Shown piece after piece: positions 51,842-60,192 of a stretch of 64,000 nt of DNA. The stretch covers positions 40,005 to 104,004 of the forward strand of contig DATHDP010000127.1 in NCBI GenBank assembly GCA_035318985.1, written 5' to 3'. A program made the position numbers and the translations under genes. This DNA comes from VBAS01 sp035318985 (GTDB lineage: Bacteria > Bacteroidota > Bacteroidia > Chitinophagales > Chitinophagaceae). Under the pieces are notes generated by a model. The model did no database searches. It worked only from the letters and a program-made list of their open reading frames with translations, and had not been told where the DNA came from. Position 1 is the stretch's first letter. Every line of letters begins with the position of its first letter.

Positions 51842-53479
51842 TTATTGTTTAGGATTTTTTGTTGGTGCACTTCCTGCAACGGCAGGATTATATGCCAACT
51901 CATTATCCGGCACATCCCAGTAATCAAGATAACCGTACTCAATTGTTGCATTTGTATTTACAACAGCAGCGGTTGAAATAACAACACAACCTGTTCTGCC
52001 ACCACCGCCAGAAACCGGTTCACTTATTTTTAACCTCCGTGCATCGTAAAATGACAACCCTCTGAAGGCAAGAGCTATTCTTCTTTCTCTGCGCAATTCC
52101 TCTTTAGCTTGTGCAAGTGTTAATCCTGTTCCTGAAACAGCTGTAAGACCTGCGCCCATAAATGTGCGAACTGCATCAACTTGAGCAAGTCCCTGATCTA
52201 TTTGCGCAGAATTTATTAATGCTTCAGCCTTCATTAAAGCATTTTCTTCATAAGAACCGGTTAAAGGCAATTCAAATTCACCCGGATCCGTATTTGCATA
52301 AATATAGGTTCCGGCTACGCCGTTACCACCATTATACAAAGTATATCTTGTATTGAATGCATTACCTCTATCACTATTCCCGATCCATGTTGCACCAGGT
52401 TTTACATTATTTGTGTAACGTTTATCCCCTGCTTTAAATTCCTGAACCCAACGTTCACTCAATTTAAAACCGCCACCGCCCGGAGCACTGCTTTGTACTC
52501 TTGATGAAACTGTGCCATCAGATGGAAGAAAATCTTCAGTAGCATTTGTTCTTCCTGTGAATATAAAATCTCCAGACTGCAAACCAGCATTGGTTAAAGT
52601 TAAAATAGAGCTCCAATCGCCAGCAGCCATACTTGCAACTGTCTTATTCACCAAAAGATTTCTTGCTTTAAGTGTATTGATATTCCTGATCCACATTGCT
52701 GTTGTCGGAGGCATTCCTCTACCTGCCTGGCAAAATGAAGGGATCAGCTTACTTATGATTGCATTATAATCTGCAGCACTTGTTGCAGCATTGAGATCGG
52801 CAATAGCCAGGTCATATTGTGCATTAGATTCTGTGATCATCGCCTCTTTAGTAACGTAATTACCGTTGGTTCCACCTGAAGCATCGTTATTAATAATACC
52901 AGCATAAAAAATAGAGCCGATTCGTCCATATGCGTATGCTTTCCAGAAATGACACCAGGCTTTCATTGCTGCGAGCTTTGTAGCAGAATTTCCGGAAAAA
53001 GCTACATCAGGTAAAATTGCAAGGACTTTATTGGCAGCTGCAATTGTATTATATGAATAAGCCCACTCATAAAAGATAAAATTTGAACCTTGCTGGTCAT
53101 TTTTATTTACAAGGCGATGAAAGGAATACCATTTATTAGGGTTGTTAGGATTTAAAACAACGGAACCATTATCGAGTGTTATTTTATCAGGACATCCGAT
53201 CTGGTTCTCAAATGAATTGGCAGCTTCCGCGCCAATCACATCTCCCAGCATTTCATGAAAGCCCATGGCTCCGGACCAGTATAATCCGAAAACACCATCG
53301 CCATATTTCAAATCCTTGAAACCGTTTATATAAACCCCGCCCTGTGCCAATGAAATAATCCCCTGCTCGTTGGTAGAAGCATCTGGTGTAGGCTCATTGG
53401 GATTTTTTACATCGAGTTCTTTCTTGCAGGAAGCGAGAACAACCGATGATGCGATAAAAATTAAAAATATTTTTTTCAT
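51842..53479 (-). CDS. RagB/SusD family nutrient uptake outer-membrane lipoprotein
   Basis: 545 residues with lipobox VLASC (Cys18) and KKELDVKNPNEPT, the normal SusD opening. Helical TPR-like core: ATKLAAMKAWCHFWKAYAYGRIG and YDLAIADLNAA. The C-terminal SusD signature is ELRRERRIALAFRGLSFYDARRL. It is the ligand-capturing lid of the second SusC. It lies 18 nt after the SusC gene; the operon ends at a strong terminator. It is not closely similar to the other SusD in the window. Confidence 0.95.
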   Translation of the reverse strand: MKKIFLIFIASSVVLASCKKELDVKNPNEPTPDASTNEQGIISLAQGGVYINGFKDLKYGDGVFGLYWSGAMGFHEMLGDVIGAEAANSFENQIGCPDKITLDNGSVVLNPNNPNKWYSFHRLVNKNDQQGSNFIFYEWAYSYNTIAAANKVLAILPDVAFSGNSATKLAAMKAWCHFWKAYAYGRIGSIFYAGIINNDASGGTNGNYVTKEAMITESNAQYDLAIADLNAATSAADYNAIISKLIPSFCQAGRGMPPTTAMWIRNINTLKARNLLVNKTVASMAAGDWSSILTLTNAGLQSGDFIFTGRTNATEDFLPSDGTVSSRVQSSAPGGGGFKLSERWVQEFKAGDKRYTNNVKPGATWIGNSDRGNAFNTRYTLYNGGNGVAGTYIYANTDPGEFELPLTGSYEENALMKAEALINSAQIDQGLAQVDAVRTFMGAGLTAVSGTGLTLAQAKEELRRERRIALAFRGLSFYDARRLKISEPVSGGGGRTGCVVISTAAVVNTNATIEYGYLDYWDVPDNELAYNPAVAGSAPTKNPKQ

Positions 53480-53497
53480 AATAGTTTCATTTAATAA

Positions 53498-56400
53498 TTA
53501 AAATCCTAGATTAAGCCCCACCTGGAAAGATTTGACATTCGGAACAGTATTATGATCCACACCTCTGTCCCAGGCTGAATTATATGTACCGGAACTGATC
53601 TCTGGATCCATGCCTGTATAATTGGTAATGGTTGCAATATTTCTTCCTGTAAAGACCAATTGAATTTTACGAATTCCATCCACTTTAATAAATCTAGCAA
53701 GGTCTACTGCTAAAGAAAGATTTCTCAGGCGTCCAAAACCAGCGTTCTCATAGAAATAACTCTTTGTTCCATTTCTGGATACCTGTGCATATACCCCACG
53801 ATAGAAAGCTGTCCATGCACCTGTTTCATTATTAATTGTAATTGCATTATCGTAATCTCCATGAATGCCGTCACGATACATCCATTCTTTTGTTTGATTA
53901 TATAAATGACTTCTGTAAACCCAATCCCATTGCATCCCAATAGCGATCCAGTTGCTGATATTAAACTCATTTATAAATGACATGTTGAACTTTGGATTAG
54001 GATCGCCAAAACTGTACTGATCAGGTGTAACATAAGGTTGTTTGTAATTAGGATCTGAAGGTTTTGAATAAACAACCCATCCATTACTTGCAACCGCAAA
54101 GTCTCCCTGGTTAGCTTTGGGTATATAGGAATCGCCTGTTGTCGGATTGATCTCGTCAACTGCATGCAACATAAAATAACCAAAAAGCTGACCAATCTTT
54201 TTACCGGCTTCCAATACATAACCAGAACTTCCGGCAGCTGAGAGTAGCACTACGGGTTTGTCTTTTACAAATGATATCTCAGAAGATTGCCTGCTGTAGT
54301 TAATAGTGAAATTCCATTTGATATTTTTTGAAGTATAAGCAGTTGTGCTCAGAGACATCTGAATACCATGTGCACTTAAACCAAATGCATTATCAATGAT
54401 ACTACCTGTACCTGTAGAAGGGGCAGCATCCGTAGGCCAGATCGCATTATCTGTTTGTTTATCCCAATAAGTTCCTGATAAATTGAAATTGTTAAACCAA
54501 TTTCCTTTAAAGCCTTTAATAACAAGATCACTACCAATTTCTGTTTCTCTTGAAACTTCAACACTCAGATCAGGATTTGGGTTAGTTGTTTTAAATGCAA
54601 AAGCTACGTTATCTCCCATACTATTTGTATTGAGTGTTATATAACGATCGAATGGTCCGGGTTGAATACCTGCTTTACCATTAGAAGCTCTTACTTTAAA
54701 TTCAGGGAATCTGTTTCCGAGAGCTCCGTCATTCCAGAAATTAAATGAAGACACTCTTAAATATGCACCAAAGTGTGGAAAGGTAAAAGGGTCGGCACCT
54801 CTTCCGAATGCAGATGAATAGTCTGTTCTGAATCCACCAGATATACCACCAATTTCCCCCCAATCTAATTTCTCATCTACAACATATCCATATGTAATGA
54901 AAGGAGTCTTTGTATCAGTAACAATTTTTTGAGTAGCCATATCTTTCATTGTAAATGGTGTAAATGAAGGAGCATCTGCACCATAAGTAACAAAAGCAGT
55001 AGATACATTTTTACGATAATCATAGCCAGCATAAGTAGTTGATTTGATCGGAAGCTTCATCCCAAAATCTTTTTCCAGATCCAACCTTATTGTAAGAGAG
55101 GGCAAAAAATTCTGGAATGTGGTTTTATAAAGCTGCCTGTTTATTTCTCCGGTCTCATCATTGTGAGTAGGGTTACCAAACCTAGCACGTGGCGAATAAA
55201 ACTCTAACCAATATGCCCAGTAATCTGCATTTAGATTATCATCCTGCGCATCTATTCGGTAAACGATATCCTGGTTTTGGTAGTTAATGCCATATTTTAC
55301 ATCCGCCTCAAAGAATTTCAGAAATTTATAGTTAGCGCTGAAATTCTGGATCAGATCAATTTTTTGATCATCCGGGTGACCATATTGGTTTTGATAATTA
55401 GGATTATAACCATTTACACCTACTGCATCACCAAAGTAAGCACCATAATTACCATCTGGACTTTTATAATCATAATTTGCAAAAGGTCTAGAATTATTCA
55501 ATGCATACATAATAGTACCCCCGGTTTCGTCCAGTAATGTATTTTTTGTATATACCAATTGTGTCAGGGATCTGATCTTAAGATTCTTTATCGGCTCAAT
55601 CCCAATATTGGCGATAAAATTGCTCCTGGCATATTTTCCATTGCCTTTAAAAACACTTTCCTGCCGTGTATCTGATCCTGTAATATTAAAATCAAGTCTG
55701 TCCCTCGAACCATTTACTGAAATAGAATTATTATAAGTTAAAGCATTCTGGAAAAACATTTTATTATGATCATAATATTGCAGGTTCTTATTATACTCTT
55801 TTATATTGTTATTTGTTGGGTCCAAACTGTTCCAAACCACATTTTCTTCGTAATGGCTATAATCAGGATCAAATACCAACGGAACACCTGAACTATTCAC
55901 TACATTATTATTAGCATCGGTAACTAAACTGTGATGAAAAGCTTTATGAAAATCTCCAATATTCAGCAAAGAGTTTTGAGCGATGCTGGAAGAAATATCA
56001 ATATTCAATTTTCCATTTCTTCCTTTTTTGCTGAATAACTGAATAACTCCATTGGCACCCTGGGCGCCATACATTGTAGCTGCGGCCGCTCCCTGTATCA
56101 CTTCAATTCTCTCGATCGAATTAACATCTAATGAATTGAAATCAGTAGCTTTTACTTCAATACCATCCAACAGAATCATTGGAAAAGTTCCGCTTCTTAA
56201 GGTGTTTATACCTCTTAAAAGAATGTTTGTTGGCTGACCGGGATTACCATTTACAGAACTGATCTGTGCTCCCGCAATTTTTCCTACAAGAGCCTGATCA
56301 AGTGAAGCGGTAGGAGCAGCCGGCAACTTGTCTGCCGAAATACTTTCTACAGCTATAGCAAGTTTCCGTTTTGAGGTAGCTGCACCTGTACCGGTAACAA

Positions 56401-56707
56401 CTACTTCGCTCAGACCTTTAATATCAGCCGTCATTGACACGGAAACATTGGGAGTAGCAGTTACTTCCTGTGTTTCAAAACCAATTGCACTGATAATTAA
56501 AGTGGCGTTGTTTTTTACTTTGATAGTAAAGGCGCCTGCAGAACTTGCGGTAACACCATTTTTAGTGCCCTTTTCTTTTACAGAAGCATTAGGTATCGGT
56601 AAGCCAGTTGCATCAGTTACCTTACCAGTGATCTCTGTCGTCTGTGCCCACGCTGTATTTGTAATACAGAACAGTAGAACCAGACTGAGTCCGATTAGTT
56701 TTCTCAT
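53498..56707 (-). CDS. SusC/RagA TonB-dependent outer-membrane receptor (second)
   Basis: 1069 residues. Signal peptide to about 21 (AWAQ), carboxypeptidase-D-like domain (about 25-95, TGKVTDATGLPIPNASVKEKG), plug (about 110-225, PTNILLRGINTLRSGTFPMILLDGIEV and AAAATMYGAQGANGVIQLFSKKG) and barrel. In the plug region a lysine-threonine stretch TGAATSKRKLAIAVES replaces the more usual LGIKRQ. It pairs with the SusD gene 18 nt downstream. No degradative enzyme is in the operon. Substrate unknown. Confidence 0.97.
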   Translation of the reverse strand: MRKLIGLSLVLLFCITNTAWAQTTEITGKVTDATGLPIPNASVKEKGTKNGVTASSAGAFTIKVKNNATLIISAIGFETQEVTATPNVSVSMTADIKGLSEVVVTGTGAATSKRKLAIAVESISADKLPAAPTASLDQALVGKIAGAQISSVNGNPGQPTNILLRGINTLRSGTFPMILLDGIEVKATDFNSLDVNSIERIEVIQGAAAATMYGAQGANGVIQLFSKKGRNGKLNIDISSSIAQNSLLNIGDFHKAFHHSLVTDANNNVVNSSGVPLVFDPDYSHYEENVVWNSLDPTNNNIKEYNKNLQYYDHNKMFFQNALTYNNSISVNGSRDRLDFNITGSDTRQESVFKGNGKYARSNFIANIGIEPIKNLKIRSLTQLVYTKNTLLDETGGTIMYALNNSRPFANYDYKSPDGNYGAYFGDAVGVNGYNPNYQNQYGHPDDQKIDLIQNFSANYKFLKFFEADVKYGINYQNQDIVYRIDAQDDNLNADYWAYWLEFYSPRARFGNPTHNDETGEINRQLYKTTFQNFLPSLTIRLDLEKDFGMKLPIKSTTYAGYDYRKNVSTAFVTYGADAPSFTPFTMKDMATQKIVTDTKTPFITYGYVVDEKLDWGEIGGISGGFRTDYSSAFGRGADPFTFPHFGAYLRVSSFNFWNDGALGNRFPEFKVRASNGKAGIQPGPFDRYITLNTNSMGDNVAFAFKTTNPNPDLSVEVSRETEIGSDLVIKGFKGNWFNNFNLSGTYWDKQTDNAIWPTDAAPSTGTGSIIDNAFGLSAHGIQMSLSTTAYTSKNIKWNFTINYSRQSSEISFVKDKPVVLLSAAGSSGYVLEAGKKIGQLFGYFMLHAVDEINPTTGDSYIPKANQGDFAVASNGWVVYSKPSDPNYKQPYVTPDQYSFGDPNPKFNMSFINEFNISNWIAIGMQWDWVYRSHLYNQTKEWMYRDGIHGDYDNAITINNETGAWTAFYRGVYAQVSRNGTKSYFYENAGFGRLRNLSLAVDLARFIKVDGIRKIQLVFTGRNIATITNYTGMDPEISSGTYNSAWDRGVDHNTVPNVKSFQVGLNLGF

Positions 56708-56744
56708 GATTTGTAGTTTTGTGAAGTGATGTGATGTAGTACCC

Positions 56745-56778
56745 TAAATATAAGACTTTCTCTACCTTATTATAACAA
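56745..56778 (-). promoter_or_regulatory. Possible promoter of the second SusC gene
   Basis: Minus strand: TTG (56776-56778), 23-nt spacer, TATATTTA (56745-56752), 37 nt before the ATG. One mismatch and a long spacer. Confidence 0.35.
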
Positions 56779-56804
56779 AAAAACCGTGCATCATGCTGCA
56801 CGGC
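56776..56804 (-). terminator. Terminator of the zinc metallopeptidase gene
   Basis: CCGTGCA (56784-56790) pairs with TGCACGG (56797-56803) across TCATGC. Seven T residues follow on the minus strand. It is nearly the same hairpin as at 50874. Confidence 0.85.
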
Positions 56805-56838
56805 CTTTAAAAAATAAATCTTGCCTCTAATCAACTTT

Positions 56839-57531
56839 TTAGTTTCGATCCCTACTACCCAAGTATACCATTATATATTGCACAAGAGTAACAACTGCGG
56901 CCAGTGCTGCTACCACATAAGTCATCGCGGCCCATTTTAATGCATCTTTTGCTTTGGGAAACTCGGTAGTATTTGTTACGTTGGTCGTTTCTAACCAGGC
57001 AAGTGCTCTTTGGCTGGCATCAAACTCAACAGGCAAAGTGATCAACGTAAATAAAACAGTAACCGCCATCATTGCAATACCTACCAATAACAAGGTTGTA
57101 TTACCGGAAGCTGCCATAATTACTCCTATAAATAATACAATATTTACAAGGTTTGAAGTCAACTGGACAACCGGTACAAGACGGCTTCTCATCATAAGCC
57201 AGTTATAAGAATTTGCATGCTGTACAGCATGACCACATTCATGAGCCGCGACAGCCGCAGACGAAATACTGGTTCCTTCATATACCTCGGGGCTTAGATT
57301 TACAGTTTTATTTGCTGGATTATAATGGTCAGATAAAAAACCCTGCGAGGCAGTGACCTTAACGTCAAAAATCCCATTTTCACGTAACATTTTTTCAGCC
57401 ACTTGTTTTCCGCTCATTCCGTTAGCGAGAGGTATTTTGCTATACTTTGAAAACTTGCCCTTAAGTATCATTGAAACTATCAAACTGATACCTATAAATA
57501 AGAAAGAGACAAGCATAATTCCTGGTGTCAT
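56839..57531 (-). CDS. Zinc metallopeptidase, YugP family
   Basis: 230 residues. One N-terminal membrane helix, a soluble part with the zinc motif AHECGHAVQH (about residues 92-101, HExxH), and then three more hydrophobic helices. The pattern NGMSGKQVAEKML followed by VTASQGFLSDHYNP and NLSPEVYEG is typical of the YugP/DUF-type membrane metallopeptidases. Its substrate is unknown. It lies between the second SusCD operon and a large intergenic region and ends with its own terminator. Confidence 0.9.
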   Translation of the reverse strand: MTPGIMLVSFLFIGISLIVSMILKGKFSKYSKIPLANGMSGKQVAEKMLRENGIFDVKVTASQGFLSDHYNPANKTVNLSPEVYEGTSISSAAVAAHECGHAVQHANSYNWLMMRSRLVPVVQLTSNLVNIVLFIGVIMAASGNTTLLLVGIAMMAVTVLFTLITLPVEFDASQRALAWLETTNVTNTTEFPKAKDALKWAAMTYVVAALAAVVTLVQYIMVYLGSRDRN

Positions 57532-57640
57532 ATTAATTTGTTTTAAAGGAAATTATATCAAAGCTGGTTCCATTTTCTTAAAGTGCAAAAAAGGCAACTT
57601 CTCACAAATTTTTGCAGCCTTTTTGACATTAGAATAAAAT
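57532..57640. other. Intergenic stretch upstream of the metallopeptidase gene
   Basis: First part of the 497-nt gap between the metallopeptidase gene and radA. It holds GCAGCCTTTT (57614-57623), which pairs with AAAAGGCTGC at 57652-57661. No ORF of useful length was seen here. Confidence 0.4.
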
Positions 57641-57886
57641 TGACTTAAGTTAAAAGGCTGCTGCCTTTATTTCGGAGGGAATTACAGACAATAATCTGTT
57701 TATTAATTGTTTATAATGGATTCAATCGTCTTATATAAGCAACCTCGATAGCTGCACAAGTTAATTCAAAAGTTATACACAGGTAGAAAAAATTATTTTG
57801 AAATGTGAGTCAGAATTGTAACTTAGTATCAGAATTTAATGGGTTAGTAAGTAAGAGGGTCAATCAACAAGATTGGCCCTTTTTAC
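57640..57886 (+). ncRNA. Candidate small RNA ending in an intrinsic terminator
   Basis: No plausible protein is coded here, yet a strong plus-strand terminator stands at 57856-57884: AGGGTCAATC pairs with GATTGGCCCT (one G-T pair) across AACAA, then TTTTT. Something transcribed rightwards must end here, and the only upstream gene points the other way. The 5' end is unknown; the given start is a guess. An untranslated RNA or a very short peptide gene is possible. A single TTATACACA lies at 57773. Confidence 0.4.
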
Positions 57887-58028
57887 TTTTATACATCTCT
57901 TCTTTTATTCATCCTTATTTTATTTTCTACTATTGATCTCATTAATTTATTTCCAGAATTTATTTTTTTGAAAATTACTTTCTTTTAAAACAAGATGCGG
58001 ATGTTTACGAAAACCTAACTTTATTTTT
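57887..58028. other. Upstream region of radA
   Basis: AT-rich with many T runs. The only notable point is TAACTTTA, one mismatch from TAnnTTTG, which ends 5 nt before the radA ATG. Nothing else was recognised. Confidence 0.4.
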
Positions 58029-59402
58029 ATGAGTAAAGTGAAAAAAGCTTTTTTCTGTCAGAACTGCGGATATGAAAGTGTAAAATGGATCGGTCAATGT
58101 CCGTCCTGCAATCAATGGAACAGCTTTGTTGAAGAAATAATACAAAAAGAAACACCAAAAAGTAATGGTTGGCAACATTATAATGAAATAGCTGAAAGAA
58201 CAAACAAGACAATTCAACTAAGTGAAATAAAAAGCAATGAAGAAAAAAGGATGTTGACTGGTGATGATGAGTTGAATCGTGTATTAGGTGGTGGCATTGT
58301 TCCCGGAAGTATTGTACTTGTTGCAGGTGAACCTGGCATTGGTAAATCAACTTTGTTTTTACAAATTGGTTTAAACCTCTCAAATAAAGTTGTTCTTTAT
58401 ATAAGTGGTGAAGAAAGTGAGCAACAAATAAAGATGCGTGCAGATAGATTGAAGGTCCCGAATGAAAATTTTTATTTACTTACTGAGACCTCCACACAGA
58501 TCATATTCCAGGAAATAAAAAAACTAAAGCCAGATCTTGTAATTATTGATTCTATCCAAACATTGCAAACACCTTATATTGATTCATCCCCTGGCAGCAT
58601 ATCACAAATACGTGAATGCGCTTCCGAGTTTCAGCGTTTTGCAAAAGAAACCAACACTCCTGTTTTTTTGATCGGGCATATTACTAAAGAAGGAGCTATT
58701 GCCGGACCAAAGATCCTTGAACACATGGTTGACACTGTTTTACAATTCGAAGGTGACCGTCATTATGCCTATCGCATTTTAAGAACCTTGAAAAACCGCT
58801 ATGGCAGCACATCAGAACTGGGCATATATGAGATGACCGATACAGGAATGCGGGCCGTTACGAATCCAAGTGAGATATTAATAACTCAAAAAGAAGATCA
58901 ATTAAGCGGAATTGCAATTGCCGCAACAATTGAAGGCATGCGGCCACTATTAATAGAAATACAAGCATTGGTCACTCAATCTGTTTATGGAACACCACAA
59001 CGAACCGTAAGTGGCTTTGATCTAAGAAGATTACAATTACTTTTAGCGGTATTAGAAAAAAGAGGTGGTTTTCATTTTGGAGTAAAAGATGTATTTATAA
59101 ATATAGCCGGGGGATTAAAGATTGAAGACCCTTCTATTGATCTTGCAGTCTTATGTGCTCTTTTATCTTCCTTTGAAGACACACCATTGCACCAGCATAT
59201 TTGTTTTGCGGGGAAAGTTGGGTTAAGTGGTGAGATAAGAGCAGTGAACCGAATAGATCAACGCATAGCCGAAGCGGAAAAACTTGGATTTGAAAAGATC
59301 ATTGTTTCAAAATACAACCAGAAAGGGTTGGCCAAACAAAAATTCAATATTGAAATTGTGACGATGGGGCAGGTAGAAGAGATGTACAGATATTTATTTT
59401 AA
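58029..59402 (+). CDS. radA: DNA repair protein RadA
   Basis: 457 residues, standard length. The N-terminal zinc finger is CQNCGYESVKWIGQCPSC. The RecA-like ATPase has Walker A GEPGIGKST near 95 and the RadA-specific KNRYGST near 255. The C-terminal Lon-protease-like domain (about 285-455) lacks the catalytic Ser/Lys, as in all RadA. It drives branch migration in recombination and helps natural transformation. comF follows by 22 nt; with comEC this gives three transformation-linked genes in the window. Confidence 0.97.
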   Translation: MSKVKKAFFCQNCGYESVKWIGQCPSCNQWNSFVEEIIQKETPKSNGWQHYNEIAERTNKTIQLSEIKSNEEKRMLTGDDELNRVLGGGIVPGSIVLVAGEPGIGKSTLFLQIGLNLSNKVVLYISGEESEQQIKMRADRLKVPNENFYLLTETSTQIIFQEIKKLKPDLVIIDSIQTLQTPYIDSSPGSISQIRECASEFQRFAKETNTPVFLIGHITKEGAIAGPKILEHMVDTVLQFEGDRHYAYRILRTLKNRYGSTSELGIYEMTDTGMRAVTNPSEILITQKEDQLSGIAIAATIEGMRPLLIEIQALVTQSVYGTPQRTVSGFDLRRLQLLLAVLEKRGGFHFGVKDVFINIAGGLKIEDPSIDLAVLCALLSSFEDTPLHQHICFAGKVGLSGEIRAVNRIDQRIAEAEKLGFEKIIVSKYNQKGLAKQKFNIEIVTMGQVEEMYRYLF

Positions 59403-59424
59403 GTAACTTAAAGAATCATTTAAA

Positions 59425-60126
59425 ATGATCGGTTTCAAGGAAATAAAAGAATCATTACTGCATGTTATCTTTCCTCATGTTTGTGATGGGTGCGGGAGCG
59501 ATCTGCTAAACATTGAAAGTCCTTTATGTATTCGCTGTCTTTCATCTTTACCTGAAACAAATTTTGAAATTCATCCAAACAATCCCGTTGAAAAAGATTT
59601 TTGGGGACGATTACCAATAATAAATGCTTCTGCTCATTTATATTTTACGAAAGAGTCACTTGTGCAGCATTTGATGCATCAATTGAAATACAAAGGCAAT
59701 AAAGATCTTGGATTACAATTAGGAAGGTTGATGGGGAATGCTTTAAAAAGCGCTACCCGTTTCACTGAAATAGAAGCATTAGTTCCGTTACCACTTTTCC
59801 CATCCAAAGAAAAAAAAAGAGGCTATAACCAGGCAACGGTGCTTTGTGAAGGAATAGCAGAAATTTTATCAATCCCGATCTTAGATAAAGTAATCACAAG
59901 ACCACAACATACAGAGACCCAAACCCAAAAAGGAAGAATTGAAAGATGGAAGAATATTGAAGGGAAATTTCAGCTAATAGATCCGCAAGCAATTCAAAAC
60001 AAACATTTATTGTTGGTGGATGATGTAGTTACAACTGGTGCTACACTTGAAGCATGCGGAAATGAACTATTGACAGCAAAAAACGTAAAACTATCTATTG
60101 CTACTCTTTGTGTCGCCTCCCGTTAA
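59425..60126 (+). CDS. comF: ComF family phosphoribosyltransferase-like protein
   Basis: 233 residues. The N-terminal zinc finger has CDGCGSDLLNIESPLCIRC. The PRT domain carries the PRPP-binding LLVDDVVTTGATLEACG near 195-211 and the family motif KKRGYNQATVLCEGIA. ComF is required for transformation in several bacteria and interacts with the PriA/DprA machinery. The catalytic substrate is unknown. It follows radA on the same strand after 22 nt. Confidence 0.93.
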   Translation: MIGFKEIKESLLHVIFPHVCDGCGSDLLNIESPLCIRCLSSLPETNFEIHPNNPVEKDFWGRLPIINASAHLYFTKESLVQHLMHQLKYKGNKDLGLQLGRLMGNALKSATRFTEIEALVPLPLFPSKEKKRGYNQATVLCEGIAEILSIPILDKVITRPQHTETQTQKGRIERWKNIEGKFQLIDPQAIQNKHLLLVDDVVTTGATLEACGNELLTAKNVKLSIATLCVASR

Positions 60127-60178
60127 CTCTTTCTCGTAAATATATCCAACATCATTTCCTCTTTCAAACACTTCGTTT

Positions 60179-60186
60179 TACTTTTG
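60179..60186 (+). promoter_or_regulatory. -7 box before the beta-helix lipoprotein gene
   Basis: TACTTTTG ends 6 nt before ATG 60193. It also covers a TTG that would otherwise be read as an earlier start. Confidence 0.45.
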
Positions 60187-60192
60187 ACATTA

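Noticed and set aside
45829..56707. The two SusCD pairs as a recent tandem duplication
   Set aside because: The proteins are of different subgroups with different signatures; only the upstream regions look alike.
57718..57753. ORF of 11 codons in the metallopeptidase-radA gap
   Set aside because: Too short and without a start signal; it could not be told from chance.
57773..57781. TTATACACA, a DnaA-box-like nonamer
   Set aside because: Only one copy is seen and no dnaA, dnaN, cluster of boxes or AT-rich unwinding tract is near, so an origin cannot be claimed.
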